Assembly (NCBI GenBank): GCA_026315105.1
Contig: CM048744.1
Span: 972,818,221 to 972,882,220 of the forward strand
Length of the DNA: 64,000 nt
Direction of reading: 5' to 3'
Source of the DNA: Locusta migratoria
Taxonomy: Eukaryota; Arthropoda; Insecta; Orthoptera; Acrididae
Below, in pieces: positions 1 through 11,244 of the stretch (the stretch's first letter is position 1; each line of letters begins with the position of its first letter). A program made the translations under genes and the position numbers. The notes under the pieces are model-generated. The model was not told the DNA's origin, searched no databases, and saw nothing but the letters and a program-made list of their open reading frames with translations.

Positions 1-240
1 CGGGGATGGAGGGGGGAGGAGGAGGGTTGGGGAGGTGAGGAGAGGGCGTGGCGCTGCTGACACGACGCGACGTGAGCCGGCAGGGGGCGGTTCCGCTTCC
101 GGTGGCGGCTGTCCGCGCTGACAGCGCTCCAGGTGCAGACGGCCAGGACCGGAACTACCACAGACCGACACCAGCCAGCGGGGACTCCAAGCTTCGGCGG
201 GGCTAGTCGCGCCTCAGACCGCGCAGCGATTTAGTCTACC
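1..240. other. GC/CpG-rich patch at left edge
   Basis: About 240 bases are rich in C, G and CpG, with purine-rich runs at the start, against an AT-rich background. It ends where a LINE fragment begins. It could be a promoter, 5' UTR or regulatory patch of a gene outside the window; no ORF or TATA box supports a specific call. Confidence 0.35.
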
Positions 241-241
241 G

Positions 242-292
242 AAATCAGGCGGTGCTGAAGAAAGTAGATTAGGTAACGAGGCAGTGAAAGGA
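242..292 (+). mobile_element. Short LINE (RT C-terminal region) fragment
   Basis: These 51 bases match, at roughly four in five positions, the part of the better-preserved LINE copy near 14838-14890 that encodes the stretch after the RT palm. The fragment is too short to classify alone; orientation follows the longer copies. Confidence 0.55.
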
Positions 293-297
293 GTGTA

Positions 298-375
298 CAG
301 TAGAGTCTCGATTATCCGACCTAAACCGGCCGTGGCATGGTCGGATAACACGGAAAATAATGCAAAAGTTTTAAA
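298..375 (+). mobile_element. Tigger/pogo-type terminal inverted repeat
   Basis: The sequence CAGTAGAGTCTCGATTATCC is the kind of end seen on pogo/Tigger transposons. It is followed by a small inverted repeat (ATCCGACC at about 315, GGTCGGAT at about 338). A second partial copy (TAGAGTCTCGATTAT) lies at 5904, just before a Tigger-like transposase remnant. Whether the two ends belong to one element broken by about 5.5 kb of later insertions cannot be decided here. Confidence 0.5.
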
Positions 376-419
376 AATTTATTTGAATATATTAAATACT
401 CGAACAAGAACTGAATAAA

Positions 420-735
420 ATAAGGTAAAGAAGTCAACAATTCGAAGATTGGTTTGAACACCTCAGTGCTTTACTAGACATGGTCCTGTTTGCAGGTGGT
501 ATGCCATTGCCTTCCTCCGACCTTCGAACTGACTTACCCAACCAGTTATAGGGGGACCTACAGTTTAACGTGGGTTCCGAACCACGGTGCTACTTAGTAT
601 TTTTCACATTACCAACACTGCCAGAGGTGAAAAAAATGGGAAACTCACAAATAAAAATCCTAGAACCTGGCGAGGATCGAACCCGTGACATTTGGATTTG
701 TAGTCTGGCACTCTACCACTGTCCAACCGAGGCGC
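420..735. repeat. Dispersed repeat with minus-strand tRNA-like part
   Basis: Positions 420-600 match 24433-24615 closely, so this is a dispersed family. The right part (about 665-733) reads on the minus strand as a tRNA-like module with a B-box-like GGGTTCGATCC. The second copy stops before this module. Family name not known to me. Confidence 0.6.
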
Positions 736-916
736 TGTTCAGATACATGAGAGAGCACTTAAACAAAAGTGGTAAGATAGTAAGTTACACAAAGATTAAA
801 CTAAAGTAGACCAAATGTGTTAAAAAATTTAATAGACTACAAATCAAGTTAGACTGAATAAATACTTACTTACGTCCAGTAGTTCACTTTCGTGTTTGTG
901 AAAGACTTCATTCAAC

Positions 917-2405
917 TGTTGTTGTTCTTGTGGTCTTCAGTCCGCAGACTGGTTTGATGCAGCTCTCCACGCTACCCTGTCCTGTGCAAGTCTCTTCATC
1001 TGAGAATACGTTCGGCAACCTACTTCCTTTTGAATCTGCTTACTGTATTCATCCCTCGCTCTCGCTCTACGATTTTTACCACACACACTTCCTTCTAATG
1101 CTAACTTGACAATTCCTTGATGTCTCAGAATGTGTCCTACCAATCCATCCTTTCTCTTAGTCAGTATATGGAAAAAAACGTCATTTTTTTCTCCACGATT
1201 CGGGTAAGCACCACCTCATTAGTTACGTGACCTACCCTTCTAATTTTCATCATTCGTCTGTAGCATCACATTTAAAAAGCATCATCTTTCTGTCTGAACT
1301 CTTTATCGTCCACGTTTCACTCCCATATAATGCTACACTCCAGACAAATGCTTTCAGAAAGGACTTCGTAACATTTAAATTGATATCGGAAGTCAGCAAA
1401 TTTCGCTTCCTTAGAAACGCTTTTCTTCCCATAGACATTCTGCATTTTAGGCCTATATCTTCTTTGCTTCGGCCATCAGAAGTTATCTTGCTGCCCAAAT
1501 AACAAAACTCATCTGCTACTTTTATTGTCTCATTACCTATTCTAATTCCTTCAGCATCGCCTTATTTTCTGATACTACATTCCATTACCCTCATTTTACT
1601 GTTGTTATATCTTCCTTTCAAGACACTGTCCATTCCATTCAATTGCTCTTCCAGATCCTTAGCACTCTCTGACAAAATTACTGTCATCGGCAAATCGCAA
1701 AGTTCTTATTTCTTCTCACTGGACGTTCATTCCCTCTCCAAGTTTCTCCTTTTATTCCTTCACTGCTTGCCCAATGTACAGATTGAACAACCTGTGTGAC
1801 TCTTTCTTGCCCTTTGATTATAATAACCGCTGTCTGGTTTTTGTATAGGTTCAATATAACCTTTCGCTCCCTGTATTTTACCCCTGCTACCTTCAGAATT
1901 TGGAAGAGTGTATTCCAGTCGACATTGTCAAAAGCTTTCTACAAATCGACAAATGCTCTTCCTTGCTCTTCCTTAGCCTATCTTCTAAGATAAGTCGTAA
2001 TGTATTGCCTCCCGTGTTCCTACATTTCTCCTAAATCCAAACTGATCTTCCCCGAGGTTGGATTCCACAAGTTTTTCCATTCGTCTGTAAATAATTCGTG
2101 TTAGTCTTTTGCAACCATGACTTATTAAACTGACAGTTATGTCATTTTCACACTTGTTTGCACTCCCTTTCTTTCGAATTGGAATTACGATATTGTTCTT
2201 GAAGTTTTTTTTTTTCATGACTGGCTCTCCTAACGAAATCAACAGTTCAGACGGAATATTATCTACTCCAGGGGCCTTGTTTCGACTCAAACCCTTCAGC
2301 GCTCTGTCAAATTCTTTTCGCAGTATCCTGTCTCCTATCTCATCCTCCTCCATTTCACCTTCCATTTTTAGAATACTGCTTTCAGGTTTATTTCCTTTGT
2401 ATAGG

Positions 2406-2450
<45 letters not shown>

Positions 2451-2579
2451 GTTTTCACAGTTCAGCTTTCCCCTCTTTGATTAGTACTGGTTTTCCGTCT
2501 GAGTTCTTGATATTCATACAGCTGCTTTTCTTGTCTCCAAATATCTCTATTGTTTTCCTGTAGGCGGTATCTACATTGA
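917..2579 (-). mobile_element. 5'-truncated LINE with reverse transcriptase
   Basis: Non-LTR retrotransposon read on the minus strand. The RT region starts near 2365 with an NKAPGVDNIPSELL block and a GEDQFGFRRN block, then the palm motif FADD (codons at 1683-1694), and ends with the C-terminal RLVGHILRHQGIV / ASNQS region at about 940-1140. The 3' tail is (CAA)n-like at 917-928. Frameshifts break the coding frame in at least three places, and codons are lost inside the RT (the usual stretch between NIPSELL and the NNIVIP block is short). A (TA)n tract sits in the coding region near 2409. It resembles the RTE-like endonuclease-RT elements common in orthopterans; clade assignment is tentative. 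It is a dead copy. Confidence 0.85.
2409..2447. repeat. (TA)n microsatellite
   Basis: About 19 TA units inside the LINE copy, which they interrupt. Confidence 0.95.
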
Positions 2580-2920
2580 ACTACAAAAACATATTTAAAC
2601 CTATGTAATGAAGTTAGTGTCCTTTAGGCTTGCTGTTTGCCTAAAATGAGGATGTAACCTAACACCCGAAATCGCACATAACCATTCTCAGAATAACATT
2701 CAACCATTAAAAGGACAAGTGGTGTCATTTACATGCAGTACCACCAGTCGCATTTTAAGAAACAAAATAATGAACGCCATATGGGGACATTACAAAAACT
2801 TCAGTGACCTCAGTTAATCATTGCATTTTCAATCACTAGTACCAAAACCTATCGGCTTAAAGTAACTATAGTAGTGCAAAATACACACATCTCACACACG
2901 TGAAAGTGTTCAAAAAGTCT
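2580..2920. other. No recognised feature
   Basis: AT-rich sequence between two LINE copies. I see no ORF, repeat or RNA signal. Confidence 0.5.
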
Positions 2921-4015
2921 GGGAGTGATAATAGACGACAAACTAAATTGGGCTGAGCACACAGCCGCCGTGTGTTGGAAGGCATCAGCATCTCTTCATG
3001 CCCTACGGAGATATAAAAAGTTTTTTCCTCTCGATCTTTAAAAGAAACTTATACAAACGCTTGTAATTCCAATTATTGATTACGGTGATGTTATCTTGCA
3101 AGGTCTCTCTTGGGAAAGCTCAAGACGTCTGGAACTAATCATGAATGCCTGCGTTCGATATATATGTAACATCCGTCTCTTTGATCACATTTCACCATCT
3201 TATAAGCAACTATCCTGGCTCCGTGCTGACAAGCGCAGAGATTTTCATACACTCTGTTTCCTCTACTCTCTTATCAACGTACACTGTCCCTCATATCTTT
3301 CCGCAACCTTAACACTCTTATCTGATCAACATAACAGAACTACTCGTTCCTGTGAGATCAAAGCCCTTTCTGTCCCTTTCCATCACTCAGCCGGTTTCTC
3401 AAAATCCTTTTCAGTAGTAGGATCCAGGCTCTGGAACAATCTACCTCAGTACATCAGAGAACTCAATAACACTGCCAGCTTCAAACGACAGTTAATGGAT
3501 TATCTACTAAAGCAATAATTACGCCAGTCTTTATTACCCTACGGTCCAGTTACGTCACATCCATTCCTCCTCCCAGATATTCTTCAACTGCCATTGCTCT
3601 CGCCAGGTACAGCTTCTGTCAGAATTCGCCATGCGTTAACCACTCTCGGTATATTCAAAAGTAAATATTGTATCTGCTAATATAAATGTTGTTACTTCTA
3701 TTATTACACCAGCAGCAGCAGCAGAAGGTGTCTCAGCGGTACTGTTAGTATTAATCCTATTTAGAGTTAAGTTATTACATATGTAGAGTTAAGTTATTAC
3801 CTTTTATTTACATCCTTTTACATGTAATCAACCTGTATAAATAATGTTATTAACTGTTCATCTGTAAAAATCATTTATTATGTTATAGGTAACTCACATG
3901 TAAAGAAATACTGTATGTGTAAAACCCTGGTCCGATGTAAGAGAGGGCCCGATGGCCCTAATCTGATCAGGCTAAATAAATAAATAAAATAAATAAAATA
4001 AATAAATAAAAAATA
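2921..4015 (+). mobile_element. LINE 3' half (Jockey/CR1-like)
   Basis: A different LINE family from the neighbour. The frame starts at LGVIIDDKLNW near 2930, has a stop near 3040, then a clean 140-codon run (3096-3518) with the typical C-terminal blocks of Jockey/CR1-type RTs: DYGDV, the NACVRYICN block, LSWLRADKRR, and SFSVVGSRLWNNLP. A 3' UTR of about 450 bases follows, ending in GATCAGGCTAAATAAATAAA and an (AAAT)n tail at 3974-4012, a typical LINE 3' terminus. The RT palm and all upstream coding sequence are missing, so it is 5'-truncated and inactive. Confidence 0.8.
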
Positions 4016-4399
4016 ATCCACAAACTGCAGGTCCGGGATTTCGATTAAACGGGGTCTGTAATAGTTATTTCAGCAACAATCGTCACTCTATGTGATTTAC
4101 AATCAATTTGGTGCATCTAGGTATAAATATGGGATGCAATATCCTACGCGACGGCAGGTTATAACATTGAGATATGCGTAGCATCACCGGACAATGAAAT
4201 TATGTGCCTTTTGAAATTTGACTGCTTGAACTCTAAAGTTATTGAGACTATGACATGGCTGTGCATGCATCAAAGTAACGCTTAACTGCAAAGTTTTTCA
4301 TGTAATGAAACTGCTTTTTATTGTTCAAAACATCTTTGAATAATAGAGATATCAAGAATTAATTCATACAAAAGTCCGTCCGCATCGCAAACAAATCAA
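4016..4399. other. No recognised feature
   Basis: AT-rich spacer between a LINE tail and another LINE fragment; nothing supportable. Confidence 0.5.
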
Positions 4400-4745
4400 A
4401 GTTTCCATGACGTCTCAGAATGTATCCTACCAATGGATCGCTTCTTTAAGTGAAGATATGCACAAATTATTCAATTTTGTTCAATACTTGTCATTTGTTA
4501 TGCTATTTGTCCACTTAATCTTCGGCATTCTCCGAGCACCATCATATTTCTTAAGCTTCTATCCTCTTAGTGCTTCATCAGTTCATCATTCACGTTTGAC
4601 TCCCATACAATCATACACTTCAAAAAAAGGCATCAGGAAACAGTTCCTAACATTTAGATTAATATTCAATGTTAATGCAATTTCTCTTCTTTCCTTCCCA
4701 TAGCCATTCTGCGTTTTGTATCTTCTATCCTTCGCCCATCGTGTT
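4400..4745 (-). mobile_element. Old LINE fragment, C-terminal region
   Basis: Diverged minus-strand copy of the (CAA)n-tailed LINE family at 917-2579. On the plus strand the order of recognisable blocks matches the reverse complement of the C-terminal region (GACGTCTCAGAATGTATCCT near 4408, matching the HILRHQ block). Many substitutions and indels mean no usable frame remains. It lacks the 3' tail and the RT. Confidence 0.7.
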
Positions 4746-5032
4746 TCCACTAAATCATGAAACTGATACAGTAGAATTATATATTTTTGACATTACAGCG
4801 TTCAAATTAATGAAATAAACCGCAATTTGCGATCAGTTATTTCTTCACTGTACTAGGCTCAGATGAAATACCAAAGTGCGGCAAATGTAAATTTGTTTTT
4901 TGAAATAATTAATGCTTCTGCTAAATGATAAACTGGAAAGCAAAATTACTAATTTCTTCAAAAATTTCTCCAGTGTTGAATGTATTTTTCATTAAAATAT
5001 AAAATTAATAAAAGTAAAATTAATAATGTAAC

Positions 5033-5231
5033 TGTCGGCCGCGGTGGCCGAGGGGACTGAGGCGCTCCAGTCACGGTCTGCACGGCCACTACGCTCGGGG
5101 GTTCGAATCCCCCTCGGGCCTGGATATTTGTGCCGTCCTTAGTGGAAGGTAGTTGATAATTAGTTTGTAAGTTTAGGGACTGATGACCCCGTAGTTAAGT
5201 CCCATAAGCTTAACAAACATTTGAACAATTA
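5033..5231 (+). mobile_element. tRNA-derived SINE, type 1
   Basis: Full-length copy. The head resembles a class II tRNA (Leu/Ser type) with A box GTGGCCGAGGG and B box GGTTCGAATCC, so RNA polymerase III transcription is expected. The body contains GGGACTGATGACCCC and a pairing AAGTCCC, and the tail is ACAAACATTTGAACA. An 11-bp target duplication AATAATGTAAC flanks it (5022-5032 and 5232-5242), showing LINE-mediated retroposition. Confidence 0.93.
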
Positions 5232-5242
5232 AATAATGTAAC

Positions 5243-5760
5243 CGACTGATTAATTCTTGTATTCGTAGCAACTTCTGTTTCAATACATGTTAGCTACATA
5301 TGCACTTTTTATGGCACATTCACTGTAAATACTTATGTAAGTAGTTTATCTTAGCTTTTAAGGATCTTTGTACAGTGTAAACATCAAATACAAAATGCCT
5401 ACATGTGCTGTATATGTAACTGTGTTCTTGTGTTTTGTGTGCCAGACAACAAGATTATTAACAAAACTGTAAGTAAACACTACAATAAACCAAAAACTAT
5501 AATGATGAAACATAATACTAAAATAGGTATATCTTCCTGAACAGGTTAAAATGTCCAAACATAACCTTACTGGCATTCACAACACAAAACATAATAAGTC
5601 AATAATGAACCAGTAAGTGTAAAAATGCACCCGACGATGGCAGCTTGCAGCCGAAACGCGTCGTGCTAATTAAAATATTAGTGAAAAGTGACGGCTGCAG
5701 TATAAATTATTTCAAAAAGTTTATAATACAGTCGCAGACCTCAGAACAATCCAAATAACA
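5243..5760. other. Unassigned spacer with a repeat-like motif
   Basis: AT-rich. A short block at about 5629-5690 (GCAGCCGAAACGCGTCGTGC) resembles a motif I recall from widespread insect repeats, but I cannot name the family. No gene signal. Confidence 0.35.
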
Positions 5761-5764
5761 TAGA

Positions 5765-5850
5765 TAAGTTTATGAAAATTTGTGCCTAGTAAGCAGGAGA
5801 CCCCGGGTTCGAATCCCGGCCGGGCACAAATTTTCATTCATCTAAACTTA
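5765..5850 (+). repeat. Relic of a tRNA-like palindromic repeat
   Basis: A T-arm-like segment (GGGTTCGAATCCCGG, B box) is flanked by short inverted sequences (GAAAATTTGTGC at about 5773, GCACAAATTTTC at about 5824). It looks like an internally deleted member of the palindromic tRNA-like class seen at 6455-7034. Confidence 0.5.
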
Positions 5851-5899
5851 GTACAGTGAAGTCATAACTGATCGCAAATTGCGATTTATTTCATTGATA

Positions 5900-7136
5900 C
5901 AATAGAGTCTCGATTATTTGTTAACTACTTAGTGCCTTAAGCTGGAAAATTTTTGAAAGCCAACAACATGCCGCGCAAAGTACTGTTACTTCTAGACAAT
6001 GCCACTTATGCTAATGAGGGTGAACTTCAAGATCGAGATATAAAGGCCATGTTTTTGCCTCCAAATGTCACATCCTTATGTCAGCCTATGGACCAAGGGA
6101 CCTCAGAGACACTGAAGAGAGACCGCAGAAACTTGCTTTCCTCTTTAATTAATGCTATGGACCAAGGAGGAGACATAGTAGAGAATTAGCGCCGTATTAA
6201 TTTGAAAGACGTAGATTATGACGTGGCCCTATCTTGGGAGAATTTTGGAGGAAATATGACGTCAAAATCGAGGAAAATCAAGAAAATCTCCAGATGATGA
6301 CAATCTACAACAGCAAACCAAACCCGAAAATACTATCCTGCTTTCATTGTGACGAAAAGTTCCGGGATGTGCTAACGCCACAGAAGATGAAGTAAATGAA
6401 TGGATTGTACAAGATAAAGAATTTGAAGTGAGAGATGATGAGATATTCAACGTATACATGTGGCGTCTGTTCCGAAAGAACAGACGCCACTTCTGATCCT
6501 GCAGCTGTTATTATTTCATATTCATAGAATATATGACATCAACTGCGATTGGGCAAAGCTGAAAATGTGTACCCAGCCGGGATTCGAACCCGGGTCTCCT
6601 GCTTTCTAGGCAGTTGCGCTGACCCCTACACCACTGGGGACACAGTGATCACCGCACCTGCAAGGACTACCCATGCACGCCTCCCGTCAGATACAAATTC
6701 CCAGCTTCACCCTGCCCATAGTACTCAAACTCGTAGTTTAACTAATTCCCGTAAGAGTAAGGGCGAGGGGTGGGCAAGTTTGAAGCCCTTACTCTTACGG
6801 GAATTAGTTAAACTACGAGTTTGAGTACTATGGGCAGGGTGAAGCTGGGAATTTGTATCTGACGGGAGGCGTGCATGGGTAGTCCTTGTAGGTGCGGTGA
6901 TCACTGTGTCCCCAGTGGTGTAGGGGTCAGCGCAACTGCCTAGAAAGCTGGAGACCCGGGTTCGAATCCCGGCTGGGTACACATTTTCAGCTTTGCACAA
7001 TCGCAGTTGATGTCATATATTCTATGAATATGATATATTCAACGTAGTATACGAAAAAGAAGACGATGAAACGAATGTACAGCCAGTCGAGGAAACATCG
7101 TCACCCGAGGTTTTACTTCTTAACAATGTGATGTAG
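5900..7136 (+). pseudogene. Tigger/pogo-like DDE transposase remnant
   Basis: The C-terminal part of a DDE_1-type transposase survives. From 5953 the frame reads a LLLLDNA block (second catalytic Asp) and, 31 residues later, LPPNVTSLCQPMDQG (third catalytic Asp), the hallmark of pogo/Tigger enzymes. A stop at about 6187 ends this frame; coding-like sequence continues out of frame to about 6454. It is then split by a 580-bp palindromic insertion (6455-7034) whose 12-bp target duplication lies in the transposase sequence. The C-terminal tail resumes at 7035 and reaches a natural stop at 7134-7136. The N-terminal DNA-binding domain and first Asp are missing. It is not functional. Confidence 0.8.
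6455..7034. mobile_element. Palindromic tRNA-like foldback inserted in transposase
   Basis: Arms 6517-6764 and 6785-7032 (248 nt each) are near-perfect inverted copies, with about three mismatches and a 20-nt loop. Each arm carries a tRNA-like module with A- and B-box motifs (GGGTTCGAATCCCGG) and a CTAGAAA anticodon-like loop: minus strand at about 6573-6650, plus strand at about 6898-6985. A small hairpin (GGCGTCTGTTC / GAACAGACGCC, 6461-6490) precedes the left arm. The 12-bp direct repeat ATATTCAACGTA at 6443-6454 and 7035-7046 flanks the whole insert, a retroposition-like duplication. Confidence 0.85.
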
Positions 7137-8214
7137 CAAAAAAGAAATAAACATTTTGAAAGTTACACTTTCTGAAGGTTTTCGTAGCCTGGTGCGTAAG
7201 TACTGTTTATTATAAGGACAGTGAACATCTGATACAACAGGGCCGAAGTTTTGCAGGTCTTGAACTGAATGTAGCTCTTTATTGGTGTTTGCAGTTGCGA
7301 TATGATAATGTGCATGTGAGGGGACCAGACTTAGCTTTATTTTTTCACTTGCTGGAATAATTATAGTATTCTCATTTTATGGAATATGTATTTAATTACT
7401 AATTTTAATTTTTTTCTTTCGCAGGTAATAACCAGCTAGAAACTACACTGAAATTCCTACGAGTATTTACAGTAAGTTATTCTCCATGTGCTAACATGCG
7501 TCTATAATTAAAATAGTTTATTTCGCTTTGTGGACAAACGCACCCGAGTGTCTAATATGATTGTTTGGCATATTCCAAACACCTTACCCATACGCTTTAT
7601 TTATTCCTACGTGGAAAATATTCTGAAGTATAGTAACGACTTCAGTACATTTGTGCTTTAGGTGCTATAAGACATAGAACGCCATGCGGGGAGGTAGACT
7701 GCAGCCGTTAACAACAGGGTCGACTTGTACACGTAGAGACGATACACTAATAACTGCCTCTGGTTTTCAATCCGGATGGTTAATGGTGTTATCGGCAGTT
7801 CCATGTGCAATGCGAATCAGTAACCATATGGTAAACCCTACGAGCGATGGCCGTGTCTTGCGGATTTAACCCACACAATGTGCTTCAGATATTTACCAAG
7901 CACTGAGTCATATTAGGAACCGACTGCATTGTATTCTTAAGCATCAGCTCCAGAATTTATTGCGTTTCGTTCAGACTATATTGTCACGTAGCAAACTGCA
8001 TATGGTCCACAATTCGAAGGCCGGTCGTTAACAGACCACAACTCTTTACACGTAGAACACGTTTATTGCGAACACAAGCGTACACTCAGTACAGACTGAC
8101 TCCTGCTGGCAGTGCTCCACTATTTACAACATAGACAGAATTTTCTGGACCTTACAAGTACATCAAACATAAATATGTACAACATTCTAGAAATAATAAA
8201 TACAAACAATTTTT
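7137..8214. other. No recognised feature
   Basis: AT-rich spacer. Short ORFs here (for example 7684-7869) show no family likeness or coding signature. Confidence 0.5.
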
Positions 8215-8292
8215 CTGCCCGTGGCGGGATTTGAACTGGTGACCGCAAGCACATCGATGTGCAATGCTAACCACACGTTCCGTCGGACGACT
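8215..8292 (-). repeat. tRNA-like sequence
   Basis: The minus strand has a B-box-like AGTTCAAATCCCG and a plausible T arm and acceptor end, but the anticodon region is a perfect 14-nt palindrome (GCACATCGATGTGC) and the D arm is weak. Most likely a tRNA-derived repeat, not a working tRNA gene. Confidence 0.45.
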
Positions 8293-8581
8293 GGCGACAT
8301 TGGTTCCCTTTGGAGCCATCTGCAGTGTCCTGGATCTTCTCATGGGTCCTCTGTATGGCAGTTCCGGAGAATCCTTTCCTTGTGCCTGCACGCCTTTCTT
8401 ACGGTGACAATGACCGGCGCCAATATAATTAATATTTTTGTTCTGTTATCAAGCCCAGTCCCTACGTTCAGTGCCAGTAAAAATTAAAAGTGTATGCATT
8501 TCATTTAGTGTGGAAAGAAAGCAGTAAGATACAATAAAGTGAATGCTTTCGTCATACGTAACATAGGTTTGTCGAATTAGA

Positions 8582-9785
8582 TTTTATTGTATTGGAACAA
8601 TGGCACCACAGTCTAACATATACAGTCACGACACTCCCACAGATTTTTGTTATACGCTGCGATAGCAGCGCTCCAAGCGGCCGGTAAGCTACGTTTCTGA
8701 ATAAGATAGTTGATGAGTGCGAATAGTATCGTTTAGATTGACGTCAGTATACTTTTTACGTTAGGGAACGTATGTAGTGCCTTATAAAAAGGTAATAATT
8801 TAAAAATAGCTCTCCATTTGTCTTTCTTAGGTTTCATAACATTCCTGATAAGGTACGAAACAGTACATTACAGGACAGTTAATTTATAATCATCCTATAA
8901 CAAACAGCCTTTAAATGAGTAATTTCATTTTCTATTAAAAATAAAAATGCCTAGGAAACTCTAGGAGACTTGCCCTTTAGCAGAGAGACGGCAATTTTTA
9001 CGCAGGAACGTTAAGTATTCTTCATTACAATTCCAGTAAAATCGATGAGGGTGGAACATAGGAAACGTATATAGAATGCAATAAACACGGTATTTAATAT
9101 ACCAAATCAACCAACAGAGCTGTAGCTGAAGGAAAAACGTCACAGACATGGCAATATAACGATAAAAGCAACCAAACTGTTTTCCAACAAACAAGAACGC
9201 AATTCCACAATTGTTGCTACATCTGAACCACAAACGGCAAGAATCATCAAAACATTGGTTTTTTAAAGCTAAAGTAATTACACTTAAAAGAATATGCACG
9301 TATAAGAAAGAAGAGTGACGTGTAAAAATGTGAGAATCATTAGACTCCGTACCGAATTGATACACCTCAAAAACTGGCTGTCATAATAAGAACAGACCAT
9401 AATAGAAATTTATTCTACCATTATGTTTATATGCAACATACTTTCAGCGGAATAAGTTGCAAATATACACATATTCGTAAGTATTTGTTCATGACAGAGT
9501 TGTTCTTTATACCATTGAATCATTTAAATGAGGCTGTTTTAATATTAATTTCCGTATTACGTTTGTGTCTCGGTATTTTAATAATTCTTGTCACGCAAAA
9601 ATTATAGTAAGTATTTCGTTAATTAGGTACAAAAGCGATTATAAACAAACATCACTACTTGGGCAGCTTTCCCACCGCTAGGAGCGCTAGTGTCGTTGCA
9701 GCTGTCAGTTGGTAACAACTTTTACAGCAGTGAGTGTCGCGACTGTATATGCTAGACTGTGATGGCACAACAGAGACAATAAAGG
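8582..9785. mobile_element. Element with long imperfect terminal inverted repeats
   Basis: The left end 8582-8635 pairs with 9732-9785; the core CATATACAGTC-CGACACTC is shared with one variable base, and weaker pairing continues inward to about 8685 and 9667. The interior of about 1 kb has no transposase I can recognise. Non-autonomous DNA transposon is the likely class; superfamily unknown and no clear target duplication seen. Confidence 0.55.
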
Positions 9786-10696
9786 ATGCAATATGTTGTG
9801 CATCACATACGTCCGACTAGCTGACTGTCTACGGGCGTAGCAGTACATAACAATCGGTACCATGGCACGTCATCATTAATGAGAAAGTAACCTGAAGGTA
9901 GCTGCGAGTTTTTCTGCTGGAATGATTGGTTTCACCAGTCGTTAAGTGACTGCATCCCTGCCTGGGTCGCTATGTAATGCACGTCCCGCGCGCAGTCTGG
10001 TAAAAATATGGCGGCCCCAGCAGGTGTATGCACTCTAACGTGTTAACACTTGTAAGCGTGCTGTAGGCTACATCTGAGACTGACCGAGTGATATCGATTG
10101 TCGATCACGTCCAAGGAGCCGAGTTTAAAAAGAGCAGCAGTTGGTCTGCGTGGCTGAGAGCGGGCAGATCTCGCTAACTGCGGCAGTGGTACCAACAAAA
10201 TGGTTATTATTGAAGCTGGTGCAACTGACTGAACAGTGATTCTTACTGATGAGCCACGCTAAGCTATCGTGTGTCTTTACAGTCAGTGGAATGTGTGTTT
10301 CTGTCAAAGTGTGCGCTAACGTGTGTCGTGCCGTCGAGAGAAACGATCAACGGCGTCACGACGGTAACGGTCATATATATATATGGACTGGATCTAAATG
10401 AAGAAGATCTGACTGACGTGGAATTCTGATCTCGTATAATAGAAACTTTCGTCGCAACCGTGACATCAAGATTATCGGGCTACCGCGTCCTGATTGGACG
10501 TGTCGAACTGGCAACAATTGCTGTAACTGAAGTTGGACTATCATTGCACGTGAATAACACAATGGGTTAGCATATTGTGTAGTATGTGCTACTCCTTATT
10601 CTAGAACAGGACAGTCAATTACTCGCTTGTGTACTGTTGATTTGGCACGATGTGTGAACCTTCAACCTCATTGTTATTCTATTTGTGTTACTACAG
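9786..10696. other. No recognised feature
   Basis: Unassigned sequence of mixed composition. I see no ORF or repeat that I can support. Confidence 0.5.
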
Positions 10697-10893
10697 GTCG
10701 GCCGCGGTGGCCGAGGGGACTGAGGCGCTCCAGTCGCGGTCTGCACGGCCTCTACGGTCGGGGGTTCGAATCCCCCCTCGGGCATGGATATTTGTGCCGT
10801 CCTTAGTATTACCTAGTTTGTAAGTAGTTTGTAAGTTTAGGGACTGATGACCCCGCAGTTAAGTCCCTTAAGCTTAACAAACATTTGAACATT
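10697..10893 (+). mobile_element. tRNA-derived SINE, type 1
   Basis: Near full-length with intact A and B boxes, the AAGCTTAACAAAC tail variant and a T-run at the 3' end. There is a short deletion in the body, where the usual second spacer before GTTTGTAAG is shorter. No clear target duplication. Confidence 0.9.
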
Positions 10894-10959
10894 TTTTTGT
10901 TCCAACTAAGAATCCACACACAACCATCTATCGATCATAATCAAAGCGCCATTTCATAA

Positions 10960-11244
10960 CTAACGCAAGCCCATTACAAGCTAGCGAGTCGTTGTAATCG
11001 GACTATAGCTGAAAACGTAGCTGAAGACGACGTACCGGGGCGGCGAGTGTGTTGTTAATTGGCCACAGCAGAAAATGCACGTGGGGTGGCGGTGTGTCCG
11101 CTAGGCCGGGGCGTGGCGGGGTTTGCCGAGGGTGATTTACGACGGCTGGAGGCAATTAGGAGGCCCGGGGTAAACAGCGGAGGCGAGGCGAGGCGCAGGT
11201 GGCCGAGCGGGGCTGAGCCACGCTGCGGGGGCCAACAGGCACTC
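10960..11244. other. GC/CpG-rich patch upstream of repeat A
   Basis: A strongly G-rich and CpG-containing block with two ATTA-type homeodomain-like cores (GTTAATTGGCC at about 11054, GCAATTAGGAGG at about 11152). It stops exactly where unclassified repeat A begins. Possible regulatory DNA; function is not shown by the sequence. Confidence 0.35.

Larger units (their letters stand above)
4811..5899. mobile_element. Foldback element with about 45-90 bp inverted arms
   Basis: Left arm 4811-4855 (AAACCGCAATTTGCGATCAG) is the reverse complement of 5851-5899 with few mismatches, and weaker pairing extends inward about 40 bases on both sides. Between the arms lie a SINE (5033-5231), unassigned sequence and a tRNA-like relic (5765-5850). 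The right arm abuts the Tigger remnant. It is probably a non-autonomous element, since no transposase is seen. Confidence 0.6.

Noticed and set aside
5033..5231. Box C (TGATGA) and box D (CTGA) motifs in the SINE suggesting a snoRNA
   Set aside because: They are in the wrong order and spacing for a C/D snoRNA and lack a terminal stem; the tRNA head explains the transcript.
6549..7000. Two nearly identical 91-codon ORFs on opposite strands
   Set aside because: They are the two arms of the palindrome at 6517-7032 read in mirror image; the tRNA-like modules explain the sequence.
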